A stretch of DNA of 64,000 nucleotides. Origin: Montifringilla adamsi (taxonomy: Eukaryota; Chordata; Aves; Passeriformes; Passeridae). Numbering within the stretch: the first letter of the stretch is position 1; the number at the start of each line of letters is the position of its first letter. The notes under the pieces are model-generated. The model was not told where the DNA came from. It saw nothing but the letters and a program-made list of their open reading frames with translations, and searched no databases. Positions 34,622 to 45,456 of the stretch are shown here, piece by piece. The stretch spans positions 71,815 through 135,814 of the forward strand of contig JAGGNK010011003.1 in the NCBI GenBank assembly GCA_017590115.1, in the 5' to 3' direction. The position numbers and the translations under genes are program-made.

Positions 34622-37600
34622 CTGGAGAGAGAAAGACGAGAATGGATGTGAAGCTCCGAATGCCCAAAATGTTTGCATGGCTCTGTCACCTCATTCTGAA
34701 GCCCTGAGGACAGAAAGGTGAGTGACTTGGGACAGGATGAGACCTGGGTTTGATGACTGCAGTGATGGGGATGGAGCAAGATCCCGATGGGAAGACACAA
34801 AGCAAACCCTTGCCCCAAATCCCCATTGGCACAAGGGAGGAGGCTCAGATGAAATCTCCCTGGCTGGGGACAGGCAGCCCTGGAGGTCCATAGCCCCCAC
34901 CTCCCACACTGCTGGAGCCTGAGCAGAACAGGTTAACATCTTTTTCTGTCCCTCTTCCTCCTCATTATCCTCCAAACCAACAACTTTCTCCAGGATAAGA
35001 CTATGATCATGAGAGTTTTCCTTTCTCTTGAGGAAGGAAGAGTAGGCAGGCAGAGCCATATATGCTCCTGCCCTCCCATGCCCTTGCCCATCCTCATCCT
35101 TGCTGATTACAGGGAAGTGCCATTGCTCTGCTGTCCTGCATCTCCAGATCCTTCCTGCACAGGCTGACTCATCCCTCCCTGTGCTCAGCCGACACATTCA
35201 GATGCAAAGTGACTCCTTATGCCAATTACATTCCAACTCTTTTCCCTAAGCAGGTTTTCCTCCATTACAGCTCCTCTCCTCCAGGCCTCAGGGTTTTGAA
35301 GGAGACTTTTCAGGTGGATTTTAGGGCCCCATCCTGCTCCCCCAGGGAACCAAGAGAAGTTGCTAGGCAGCAGTTCTCCCTGGCTGGCTCTGCAATGCTT
35401 TATGCAGTGATTTACGAGGCCCAGGAGAAGCAAGCAGCACTGAAATACATCAGTTTCTCATTTCTTCATTATTAAAACCCACCTTTATATGCAAATGCTG
35501 CAGAAGACATCAAGGCCACGAGCTCGATGAGTGCTCGGGCAGGAAAATGGCATTGAGAAAGGACAAAGGGAGAGCCAGGGAGAGCAAGAAGGGCTGTCCA
35601 GGATGGGGAAGAGCAGCCAGGGAAACTCAGCACAGGAAACAGCAGCAAAAATTATGATGGAGGGCAGTAATCCCAAGGCACGCCCCTGAATCCCAGTCAA
35701 AAACCTTAAATTCCCAATTTAATCCGCCCCTCCTTCTAGCACAAAGGCTGCTCACGCCAGGAGCTGCCCAGGGAGGTTGGGGATGCATCCATGGGGATGC
35801 AGCCCCCACAGTCAGGAGATGGATGGAGTCCTGCCTGAGCCAGGGGAGGCCATCCCACACCAGGGTGCTCCAATCCGTGCCAACAGGGCCTGGGAAGTCA
35901 GGAGCTGGCAAGAGTTCACGTGCCACAGGGAGAGGTAGTGAAGGTCCCCTCACTTCAATATGTGGCAGAGGCCATCAAGGCATCGGGAAGTGATTACATG
36001 CCAGGTGGGGGAGGAAGAAGGGGGAATGATTTTACCTTAGGAAAGAAATAATAATGGGAAGAAGCTCTCTTACAGCTTGGCACAACAGGAATTCATTATG
36101 GGATTGCCAGAGGGGCGAATTTGGGCTCCAGGAGTGTGATTTCAGCTTGGAACTGGGGACTTAGTACAGAGGCATGGGTGAGATCCAAGCCCCTCACATC
36201 TCCTGCACCCATGGAAGATTGGGGACATAGCTCCCATGGGAACCACTTGCCAGCAGGGATTTCTGCATCACCTGGGCAAGCACTAAGGGACCCTTGGTGA
36301 GATGCAGAGCCCTGTGCCATGTCCTGTTTAATTCACCCAGGAAAGTTGCACCTCTCCTGCAACTCCGAGGTGGCTCAGAGGAGCCTGGCATCAGCTCTCA
36401 CTGCTGTGCCAGCCAAAAAATCGGCCCCACAAGGACAGGGAGGGCTCAGAGGGCTCTTCCCGGCAAAACCCCTTTGATAGGGGACGCTACCAGCAGAGCC
36501 ATGGGGCTGCTCCACACAGCTTGTGTCACCAACGCCATCAAGTGACTGCAGCAGGGAAAGGAAGAGCAGCAGAAAGGCTGGAGTGAGGGAGAGCAGTGGG
36601 AAAGCTGGAATCTGTCCCCTGTGCCACCCAGGAGCTCAGCACCGGCCCCTTGCCTGCTCCCCATCCTGCCTTGGCTGCTCTGGGATGTGTGCTCAGTCCC
36701 ATTCAGGCCACGGGGCCTGGACTCTCAGGATGGCACCTGGCAGGTGCCAAAAAAATTACCCAACATGCCAAAAAAATTACCAACAGCTTAACGCTGCACA
36801 GGGTACTCCTAGACACACCCAGCCCTCAGTGTGTCCCCTCACTGCCACCAAACGTGTCCTGTCTCCCGCACACAGCAGGCAGGGGCCATCCCACAGACCT
36901 GGCCAGGTGCCTCCCGACCTTACACCGCATCTGGCATTCCAGGAAAAAGGGAAACCACTGAGGGTTAATACCACCTTCAGCCCTCAAAATACATCTGTAA
37001 TCCCATTAACTAGATAGCACCTCAGGGCTGGGGACAGACACTGTCCCTTGGCCAGCTGCATTCTGGACCTGGCACACCAGGCTGCTACTGGATAGATCTT
37101 TTTTTTTCCCCTTCCTTTGTAAGCATCCTTTCCATGACAATCCACTGCTCTTCCTGGCCACGGAGGGGAGGGAGACACGGAAGTGTGATCATCCCTCGGC
37201 CAAATCCTGTGCCCGACTGACGGGGAAGGCGCTGATGCTGCTGCAACGTCCCCGTGACGCGCAGGGAGCGCAGGGCTGCGAGCCGGAGCACAGGCTCCAG
37301 CCCCCCACAGGCTAACTCCCGAGAGGCTGGGGCTGGATTTTATGGGATGGGAAAAGGTGTTTATGTGCCTGAAAAACGGGGGTGGTGCCTGAAGCACTGC
37401 TTGGAGCTTCCTGGGTGTCCATCTGTGTCTCTAAGCACTGATGTGCCCTCAAAAAATCTGTCTGAGCACATGGAGTAAAGACAGGGGCAGAGTAATGCTC
37501 TTCTGAGGTGTATTTTCATGCACTGAAAAGGAAAATAGAGCAAAACTGTGAACACACAGCCTGGCTTCTGGCAGGACCCGACTCCCAGGAGTGGGTTGGG

Positions 37601-39656
37601 GTCCCAGCTGTACCACACCACAGGGTCTATGGCATCCACAGCCGACAACAGGATAGGGAGAGTCAAAACAGGAGCTGGGATAAAACCCGACATAGCTCCA
37701 CCAGCCCTGCTGCCTGAAGGGCAGAAATCAGGGGCAGCTCAGCTGTTTCTGCCCCCCAGGACAGGAAGACTGCCGTGTCAAGCCGAGCCCTGGTGTCACA
37801 CCTTGCATCAGACGCATTTTTGAGCAGCTGAATCACTGCCCCGCCCTGCAGTAACCCCTGACAGGCCACAAGCGGGTTCCCTTGCAGATCTCGCCTCCCG
37901 GTCCGAGCTAGACCTGGGGCACATCCCCACTGCTCAGAAGACGTCTGGTTTTCTGCAGCTGGGTAAAATATTCCTTCCACGTCGTCTGTCTCAATCAACA
38001 CTGACATCCAGTGGCTCTCAGGGATGACGACAGCCGGAGCGCCCTGTGGAGATGTACAGGTGGACAGAGCTGGCCAAGGATGCCTGTTGCACCACAGCCT
38101 CCTGTCAGCATTCCTGGGCAATCTCCACAGGGAAACAAACTCCCCCCTGTTTGCAAATCCAAGACTGGAGAAGCCTTGCACTTCCCAAACTTTCAGGGCT
38201 CTCGAGTAGAGCCACCCTGAGGAATTCTCCCTGGTTTTCAGGGGCAGCAAGGCTCAGAGAGCTGCATGAGGGACCCCTGACTTCACCAACCCGACTCACA
38301 TCACTGCAGGTCATGACTGAGACATGTAGGAGCCCTCCAGCTACTTTCTCCCAAAGCACAAGGCTCAAACCTGGCAAGGATACTGGGATCAACCCCCAAA
38401 ATATCTCTAGGAAGAGGAGGAAATGGGTTTTGAAAGAGCACCCATAGCATGGTCCTGTCTGGAAGAGCCATGGATCCACCATCCACCAGAGCTGTGAGAT
38501 ACTCTCAGCAAAAGCTACAGGAACTGTTCACCCATCTCCAGCCTCTTCTTACCTCAAACTGCAAGCAGAATATCCCATTTAATGGAAAACCAGGAAAACT
38601 GCCACTGCAGGCCCCCAAAGGGTAACAACATGGGCCCCCCACTGCCACAGCAGTGACAAGGATTGCTGGCCCCAAGGATACCCTGAGGCCTCAGATATGG
38701 GAATTGGGGAAAGGCTGGGAAGCAACTTCTCCTGCCAGAGCCCAGTGGAAGCAGCCAGGTTCCCCCTTCCCAAGGTGACATAGTGCCAGGCTGGGACATG
38801 ACTGACAGCCCTGGCAGAGACAGACTTTGGGAACTGTCAATCACAACCCTGGCAAGTGTCTTAGACCACCAGTCTGGTCCCAGAGTTGGGTATCACAGAC
38901 CCGGATTCCTGTCCTAAGCCCCTTCCTAGAGCTGTTAATCACATATTTCTGACACAGGGATTAGCTAACCCCCACCTTGCTGGGCTCACAGCTGGGGAGA
39001 GGATCCCTGGGCTGAGCCAGAGAGGGGGTGTTGGCCCAGACACCCCTCAGGTGGGCTAAACCTACCAGGCAGTCTGCTTCTTGCTTGGGGTGCATCCAGA
39101 TCCAAGGAGACACACAGGGCCCCCAGAAGCAGCACAGCCCTTCTCCTTCCACCCCTGTCCTGCCCTGCCCCAGCCAGTGTGGTGGATTCCAGCCAGGTCT
39201 CAGTGTTTTGCCCCTTACCAGGGGGATCAGCCCCCCTCACCCTGCCAAGGTCACTCCTCCTTCCCCAAAGAGTGTGTCCACAGATGAGTTATCCCACTTG
39301 GCTGCTGAGGACAGCAACAGCCCACCACCCCCAGCATCATGCCCCCGTCCTTCCCTGTCCCCTGCCTGCACGGAGATGGACACAGTCACTACTAATGTCT
39401 GTACAATTTTTGGGAGGGATTGGATGTTCCGGGACTCACCATCCAGCTGGGAAAAAGCAAGGCTGGGAAGCAGCAGCTTGCAAAGTGTGGGCTTGTGCCT
39501 GCACAAATATTATGACAGGGATCTCTTCAGTGAGCGGCTTTGTGCTGGGATCGTGCACAGCCTTGGGAAGTGACACACACACACACCCCTCACACCCACC
39601 CCTGCGGAGCTAAAAAGGTGCAGGAGCAACTGGAGAGTAGCCACTGCTTTTCTTAC
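34622..39656 (-). other. Large 5' UTR intron of VWA5B1 (inferred)
   Basis: About 5 kb between the exon bearing the start codon and the proposed upstream non-coding exon. I see no supported coding exon on either strand. The frames present are short and without family resemblance. Confidence 0.45.
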
Positions 39657-39810
39657 CTTTCCTGGGAGAGAGGAGGAGGAGAAGGAAGAAGGGGATGGGG
39701 GGTTGGAGCAACTTCACCCACTCTTCCAGCCCCTCTGCGGCTGGGCTGGGGAGGGCAGGAGGGGCAGGAGGAATCCTGAACGCGACAGGCACGGCTGCGG
39801 AGCGCTGTCT
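39657..39810 (-). other. VWA5B1: Putative non-coding exon 2 of VWA5B1
   Basis: On the minus strand an acceptor (pyrimidine-rich TCTGTCTTCCAG) at 39811-39812 and a donor AAG|GTAAGA at 39656 bracket 154 nt. It lies upstream of the start-codon exon and downstream of the CpG island, as expected of a 5' UTR exon. Not confirmed by homology. Confidence 0.45.
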
Positions 39811-40360
39811 CTGGAAGACAGAGAGAGAGGGAGATGAGAGAGGGAAAGGGAGGGAGAGAGGGAGAGGAGCAAGCGCCGGGGCTTGGGGTGGGGGAGCGCT
39901 GCACCACCAGCCACCTCAGCAACCGGTGGCTTCACCCCCCGGACCCTCCCCACCGGGCAGCGGGGCTGGGGGAAACCGGGGAGTCCGGGGGGTCCCGGGG
40001 GGGCGAGGAAGGGTCTTACCGAACCGGCTGCAGCAACATGTGCCCCGGCGGGGAGGCTATGCCCGGAGCCGGGAGGGTGTCTGGCACCCCTGGGATGGGG
40101 GGCTTCTGGATCCCCAGGGTGGGTCTCTTGCCCCCCACCCCTGACTCAAAGTGTCCGGCGCTGTCTGGGTGACCATCACCATCACCATCATCATCACCCA
40201 GTGGAGCCATTTGTTTTGTCAGGGAGGTAACCATGACAATCCCCTCGAATACCCTGGCGGTTCCCCCTCCCCTCGCTCCCTTCCTGAGCCCGGGGGCTGC
40301 AGGGGAGGAACGGGCGAGGGGCGAAGCCCATGCGGGCGGAGGAGATGCCCCCGAGCTGGG
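39700..40360 (-). promoter_or_regulatory. VWA5B1: CpG-island promoter and first exon of VWA5B1 (inferred)
   Basis: GC- and CpG-rich DNA lies about 5.5 kb upstream of the VWA5B1 start codon. On the minus strand a strong donor, GGTTCG|GTAAGA, at about 40019 would end a non-coding exon 1. The ATG-initiated frame running into this donor (from about 40495) has no recognisable family and a low-complexity composition. The island lies 4 kb from the DDX19 CpG island, and the two genes diverge from here. Confidence 0.5.
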
Positions 40361-40399
40361 CAGGCTGGTGGAAAAAAGAGGCTGCAAACTCCCCTTACC

Positions 40400-41880
40400 C
40401 ATCCCCACGATTTGTCTCCCCGGGATTTTCCGCAGCAGCTGCCGGGAGAGGAAGAACCCACCGCATTCACCTTTGTCATCCCCTTTCTCTTTCAAAGGAA
40501 GGAAAGCACCCTAAAGTCCCCTAAAATCAGGATGCATCACCGCTCACTGGCCTCCTCTGCAGCCCTAGGCTGGATCTCTCTTCCAGCCTTGCTGTTGCCC
40601 CCATTCCCATCCCAGCTCCTGCACCCTCTCCTCTCCAGGAACACTCGAGCCCCTCAACCACAGCCCCCACCCATGGGGACTAGAAGGACCCTCCCCACAG
40701 GAGCAATGCTGTCGCTGAGGGATGACCCTGGTCGGATACAGTCCCTGCCCTCAGCAACTTACACTTAAACCCAGGAAAAACAGCTTGTAGAAAGGGGAAA
40801 CTGAGGCAGCTGGGGGGACACAGACTTGGACATTGTCCCAAAGCAGAGCTGGACACTGAGCCTGGGTCAGAGCATACCGAAGGTAAAGCTCCTCTTTGTC
40901 CCCCTGGCCTCCAAGGACACATCCATGCTGCAGATTGGGATGACCAGACATGTGGCACTCCTAGTGACCCATCTTGCTCCCTAAGAACAATGTGTTTTAG
41001 AGGAAATGGCAAAAAACTCCACAAACAAATGCCTGTTCAAGAATTTTTTCCTAAGCCCAGCTCCCAGGGCTGACTTCAGCCCTGAACCTCCAGAATTTAT
41101 GGTTCTTGCCAGACAAATAAGTCAGCCATGGAAAAACCCAGGTCCTGTGTTCCTAGTGCCTGTAAATGTTTGTTTACCACGGCTTGTGGCTTCTGGGAAG
41201 AAAATAACATATGCCAGGAGAAATCCTGGGATTTAAACCAAGAAATGTGGTAGCAGCAGGGTATTTGTTTAGAAGATAAAGCAGCATCTGACATGGTGGA
41301 TGAGGCAAGTGTGAGACCTCAGGAAGACACACATGGAGTTGTTTTGGGGGGAATTAATATTTTGTGCTGATGCTGAAGCTGCATCACCACAGTGATCAAA
41401 AGTGCTGCCCAGAACAGCTCACAGGGGCCTGCAGCTGGTGTTTGCTCCTCCTCATCTTCTCCAGGACACCCCACCATCGATGAGGGCCAGCCCCTCCCAG
41501 GGAGCAGCATGGGGGAATGGGATGTGTATAAATGAGGCAAAACTGGGGAGGGGACAAGCTAGAAGTAGCGTTTGAGGTCACCTAAGCACCATCTCAAAGC
41601 TTGTGGCTTTACCCACCTGGGGCCAGGCAACAGCAGCACCAGTAACCACCACAGAGGAATATTTCCAGTCCTGGTTCATGCCAGGTGGATTCTGGGACTG
41701 GCCAAGCACAGGACAGGCTTTCCAGGCTCATTATCCAGCTCACTCAAGTGTGCAAGTGTGATGCTCTTGTGCTGGGAGATTCAGATGGGCTCAAAACTGA
41801 AAAAAAAAAAAAAAAAACCCCAAAAAAACAAAAAAAAGAAAAAAAAACCCAAAAAACAAAAAACAAAAACAACAACAACA

Positions 41881-41913
<33 letters not shown>

Positions 41914-43870
41914 AAAAACCAAACCAAAAAACCAGAAAAGAAGCAATACTAAACCAAATCTCCTGCTGGATGGACAGCAACGAGCACTTCCCATGATCTC
42001 CATGTGTGCTCTGTATGTAAATGCTATTTTCCTCAGCCTGAAATGCTCTGAATAAATAAATAATCATCCTGTTGGGAGACTGTGATGGATAAAAAGTGAT
42101 GACACAGGGCTGGACAGGGACTGCCTCCTCCTTCTCCTCCTCCTTTTCTTCTCCCGCTTCCTCCTCCTTGCAGCAGGTTTGTGTGTGGGCAAGGAACACT
42201 CTGACCTGTTTGGGGTGTAAGGACTAGAGGTAATTTCAATGACATTCATTCCACCATCCAACCTCCACCATTGTGAGCTCTCTTATTCCAGCACAGCCAA
42301 AGTCTGCTGGTTTAAATAAATAAGTATTTCTTTAAACTAGTTTGAATATTTATCTCATGTTTAAATGAATAAATATGTAATTATATGACAGCAGAGTCTC
42401 CAGCAAAATCAAAGACCCTGCATGGAACCCACAGGAAACCCACAGCTCCAGGAACCCATCCCTGCTCTGAGAGGAGATGAGAGACTGAGGAGAAAAGTCC
42501 TTCCTCATGGACAGAAGAGAGAAACACCCACCACAGTCACACCTCACTGACAGGCTGCACAGCCCTGAAAATACCAAGGAATGATTGCAGGCAAGGTCAA
42601 GGAGCAGCAAGGAGGTGTTGGAAGGCGTTGGAAGCCAGTGTTGCCTGATAAGAAACCAGTTGTCTTCTTCTCAGTACCTGTTTTCCCTCTCTAAAATGGG
42701 ACTAACCCAAATTAAATGTGTTCATGGGAGGTGTGTCTGCAAGAAAACATTAAACTGGAAGCATGAGCCTGTCAGCCTCTGGGATTTCCCACATTCATCT
42801 TTATTTTTACCCTAATTAACTAATTAACATCTCAGATTCGCCTTTGGCTGCCTGCTCTGTTCCCATTGAAAATCTCTCACGTTCAGCATCCTCCTGTTGC
42901 CATGGAAAAAAATGCCATGATGTCACCTCCACAAACGAAGCTTCCAGACCCTAAAGTTCACGTGTGGGGCTTGGGAGGGATTCCCACAGATTGAGGGACA
43001 TGGGGCTACCACCTCCAAGCAGGAAACTGAATTAGATGGACAAGTATCAGATGGTAATATTTGATAATGATGGGCTTTAATTTTAAGGAAAAAACAACCA
43101 CAGTTGGTGTGGAGAGCAACAGTGAAGGGTCCAGCCCTGCCTGGGATAAAATTTCTCAGCACAGAAAGAAATAACAGCTCAGTTGGAAGTTTTAGGCTGT
43201 GGGAACAAATGAAGTGTGTCCATTAAAGGGGAGGGGGAATACTGAGTCAGGGAAATAATCCTTGGTTTGGGAACTTGTGGCTGATGCCTGCAGTTTTGGC
43301 CATTTTACTGGTTCTGCTGCATGGAATAAAAACACAAATTCAGACTGTCCTTGAGAGCTGCTCTGTCAAACATGGCTCAAGGAAGGGAATAGCAGCCCAG
43401 TGAGGAAATCCCACAGGCTCTTCCCATACTTCTTTCATTTCTACTTTCCCTTTTACTCCTCTTTATTCCAGGACCTTTAAAGAACAGGTTTGATACCAGG
43501 TCTAAGCTGGCTCCTGCCCTACAGCAGAAGACAGGACGGAAATTACTCTTGCAGCTCCTGTCACTTCTAGACCTCCATGACTCATTCTTCTGCCTTGTTT
43601 TCACCTTCACCCCTGTTCCAGAGACAGAGCTGTGGTTCCCTCACAAATGTCACAGTGTCTGCATGATTTCCCCCCAGCCTTGGCTCCCAAAGGGACTCCA
43701 TTCCATGGGAAACAGAAGCTGCAGCCTCACACCAGATGGCACGGCAGGGCCTGATCCCCAGCCCCAAACCAGACAGGGGAACAGCCCCAGCCCCACCCCA
43801 CACGGAGGGCCTGACCCCAGGGATGGCCACGTCACACAGGCACTGAGCCCTACACCATGTGAGACACAGG
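40400..43870. other. Intergenic region between VWA5B1 and DDX19
   Basis: About 3.5 kb with no supported gene. It holds an A-rich/(AAC)n simple repeat (41800-41935) and a short polypyrimidine CCT-rich tract near 42120-42172. The rest is unremarkable non-coding DNA in my reading. Confidence 0.5.
41800..41935. repeat. A-rich tract grading into (AAC)n microsatellite
   Basis: An A run of about 18 bases is followed by A-rich sequence with CCC or G interruptions and then by about a dozen AAC units. I found no retroelement body or target-site duplication attached, so I call it simple sequence rather than a poly(A) tail. Confidence 0.8.
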
Positions 43871-43879
43871 CTGACCCCA

Positions 43880-44445
43880 GATCACACCGGGGTCCTGATC
43901 TCGGCCCCACAGCATTCAGCTCACAGCCCCAGAGCACCCACAGGGCTCCCAGCCTCACCCCACACAGAGCTCCCAGCCCCACAGAGCTCACAGCCCCACA
44001 GGACTCACAGCCTCACAGGGCTCACAGCCTCACAGAGCTCCCAGCCTCACCCCACACAGAGCTCACAGCCCCACAGAGCTCCCAGCCTCACCCCACACAG
44101 GGCTCACAGCCCCACAGAGCTCCCAGCCTCACCCCACACAGAGCTCACCCCACTGAGCTCACAGCCCCACAGAGCTCCCAGCCTCACCCCACACAGAGCT
44201 CCCAGCCCCACAGAGCTCACAGCCCCACAGGGCTCACAGCCTCATTCCACACAAGACTCACAGCCACACACCCCACACAGGGCTCACAGCCCCACAGAGC
44301 TCACAGCCTCACTCCACACAAGACTCACAGCCACACACCCCACACAGGGCTCACAGCCCCACAGAGCACACAGAGCTTACAACCCCACCCCACACAGGGC
44401 TCACAGCCCCACAGGGCTCACAGCCTCACCCCACTCCGTGCCCAC
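43880..44445. repeat. GAGCTC-rich minisatellite upstream of DDX19
   Basis: Basic units of about 14-15 bp ('cacagagctcccagcc', 'cacagagctcacagcc', 'cacagggctcacagcc') alternate with 'tcaccccacac' spacers, in an irregular higher-order pattern of about 40-58 bp. The hexamer palindrome GAGCTC recurs many times. Stop codons are absent in at least two frames, giving open frames of 471 and 371 codons that are repeat artefacts. The array ends at the edge of the DDX19 CpG island. Confidence 0.85.
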
Positions 44446-44449
44446 CTCT

Positions 44450-44720
44450 CCCCGCCTCAGACACCCCGATGTCGCCCCTCATCCCCAGCCCCTCTCCCCG
44501 CCGCCCCCGGAACGCGCTGTCCCCGGAACGCCCGTGCGCGGCCGCGGTTCGCGGGTCCGGGCGGTGCCGCGGGATGGCCCGGCCCGGCCCGGCCCGCTCC
44601 AGCGGCGCGGGGTCCCCCGGGCCGCGCGGCCCCCGCCGCCTCCTCGCAGAAAACAGCGATGGCAGAAACCCTTTTTCGCCTCATTTTCTGCCGTGGGGGC
44701 AGGGAGGGCGCGGGGTATCC
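44450..44720 (+). promoter_or_regulatory. CpG-island promoter of DDX19 (inferred)
   Basis: A compact CpG- and GC-rich block ('gcgcggccgcggttcgcggg', 'ggcccggcccggcccgc') lies 0.75 kb upstream of the first recognised DDX19 coding exon. This is the natural place for its promoter and first exon. However, I cannot find in it the short conserved N-terminal peptide or a phase-0 splice donor. Confidence 0.5.
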
Positions 44721-45456
44721 GATTGTCCCTGGGCTTTATAAGCAAAACCCCCAATATTTATTTATTTATTTATGTATTTATTTGCCATTATTTTTTAAGT
44801 TTCTTCTCCTTCATCCATTTTTTGCGTATTCAAAGGGCAAAGACGTCCCTGCCGTCCCACTCACCCTCCATCCAGGCACTGCACCGCTTCAGGCACTCAC
44901 CCAGCCTCAGCTCTGTCTTCCAGCATCCAAAAAAATCCCTCTTTCTCTCATATATTTTAAATGAAAAGATGTAACTTTGTACCTCAGAAAAATAGGGTTT
45001 TTATTTTTCCTGTGTTTGGGCACAGAACACTCACTGAGGATGTGGGGAAGACCCTCGGGGCTGCTCTCCCTGCACATCTCAGGTGGTGAAAAAAACTCCT
45101 GGGACAGCTTGTGCCGGCCAGGACAGTGCATGGATTGTTTCCATCCTGCAATGCTGATTTTCTCCCATTTTCCATCAGCAGAGCTATTAGGGATAGGAGG
45201 CTACAGGACAGAAAACAACCCCTCCCATGTGTTGTCATTGCAGCTTAAAAAACTTGTTTTTCTGTTAAAACTTCTGCTTAGAAATAGTTGTGTTAAAACT
45301 CCTGAAATCAAGTTCCTCTTGTATCTTCATCCCTTCCAGTTGAGCAGGGTTGGTGCAATACTTGATAAATCCAAAGCTCAGGTTTTCCTGGCTGGCATTA
45401 GAATATAGGGAGCTATATTTGAATTTCTCTGATTTTGTGTTTTTCCTCATTTCTAG

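Noticed and set aside
40016..40495. A 159-codon minus-strand frame running into the donor at 40019
   Set aside because: The peptide is low-complexity (Asp/Gly/His runs from an ATC repeat) and matches nothing. It is more likely VWA5B1 5' UTR, since the family start MPGLINW is found at 34589.
44659..44725. ATG in the DDX19 CpG island (MAETLFRLIFC) as the DDX19 start
   Set aside because: Its possible donors give phase 1 or 2, but the next DDX19 exon needs phase 0, and the peptide is unlike the conserved DDX19 N-terminus.
43549..44964. A 471-codon open frame (and an overlapping 371-codon frame) on the plus strand
   Set aside because: Openness comes from the GAGCTC minisatellite, which lacks stop codons in more than one frame. 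The peptide is a Pro/His/Ser/Gln repeat with no family resemblance.
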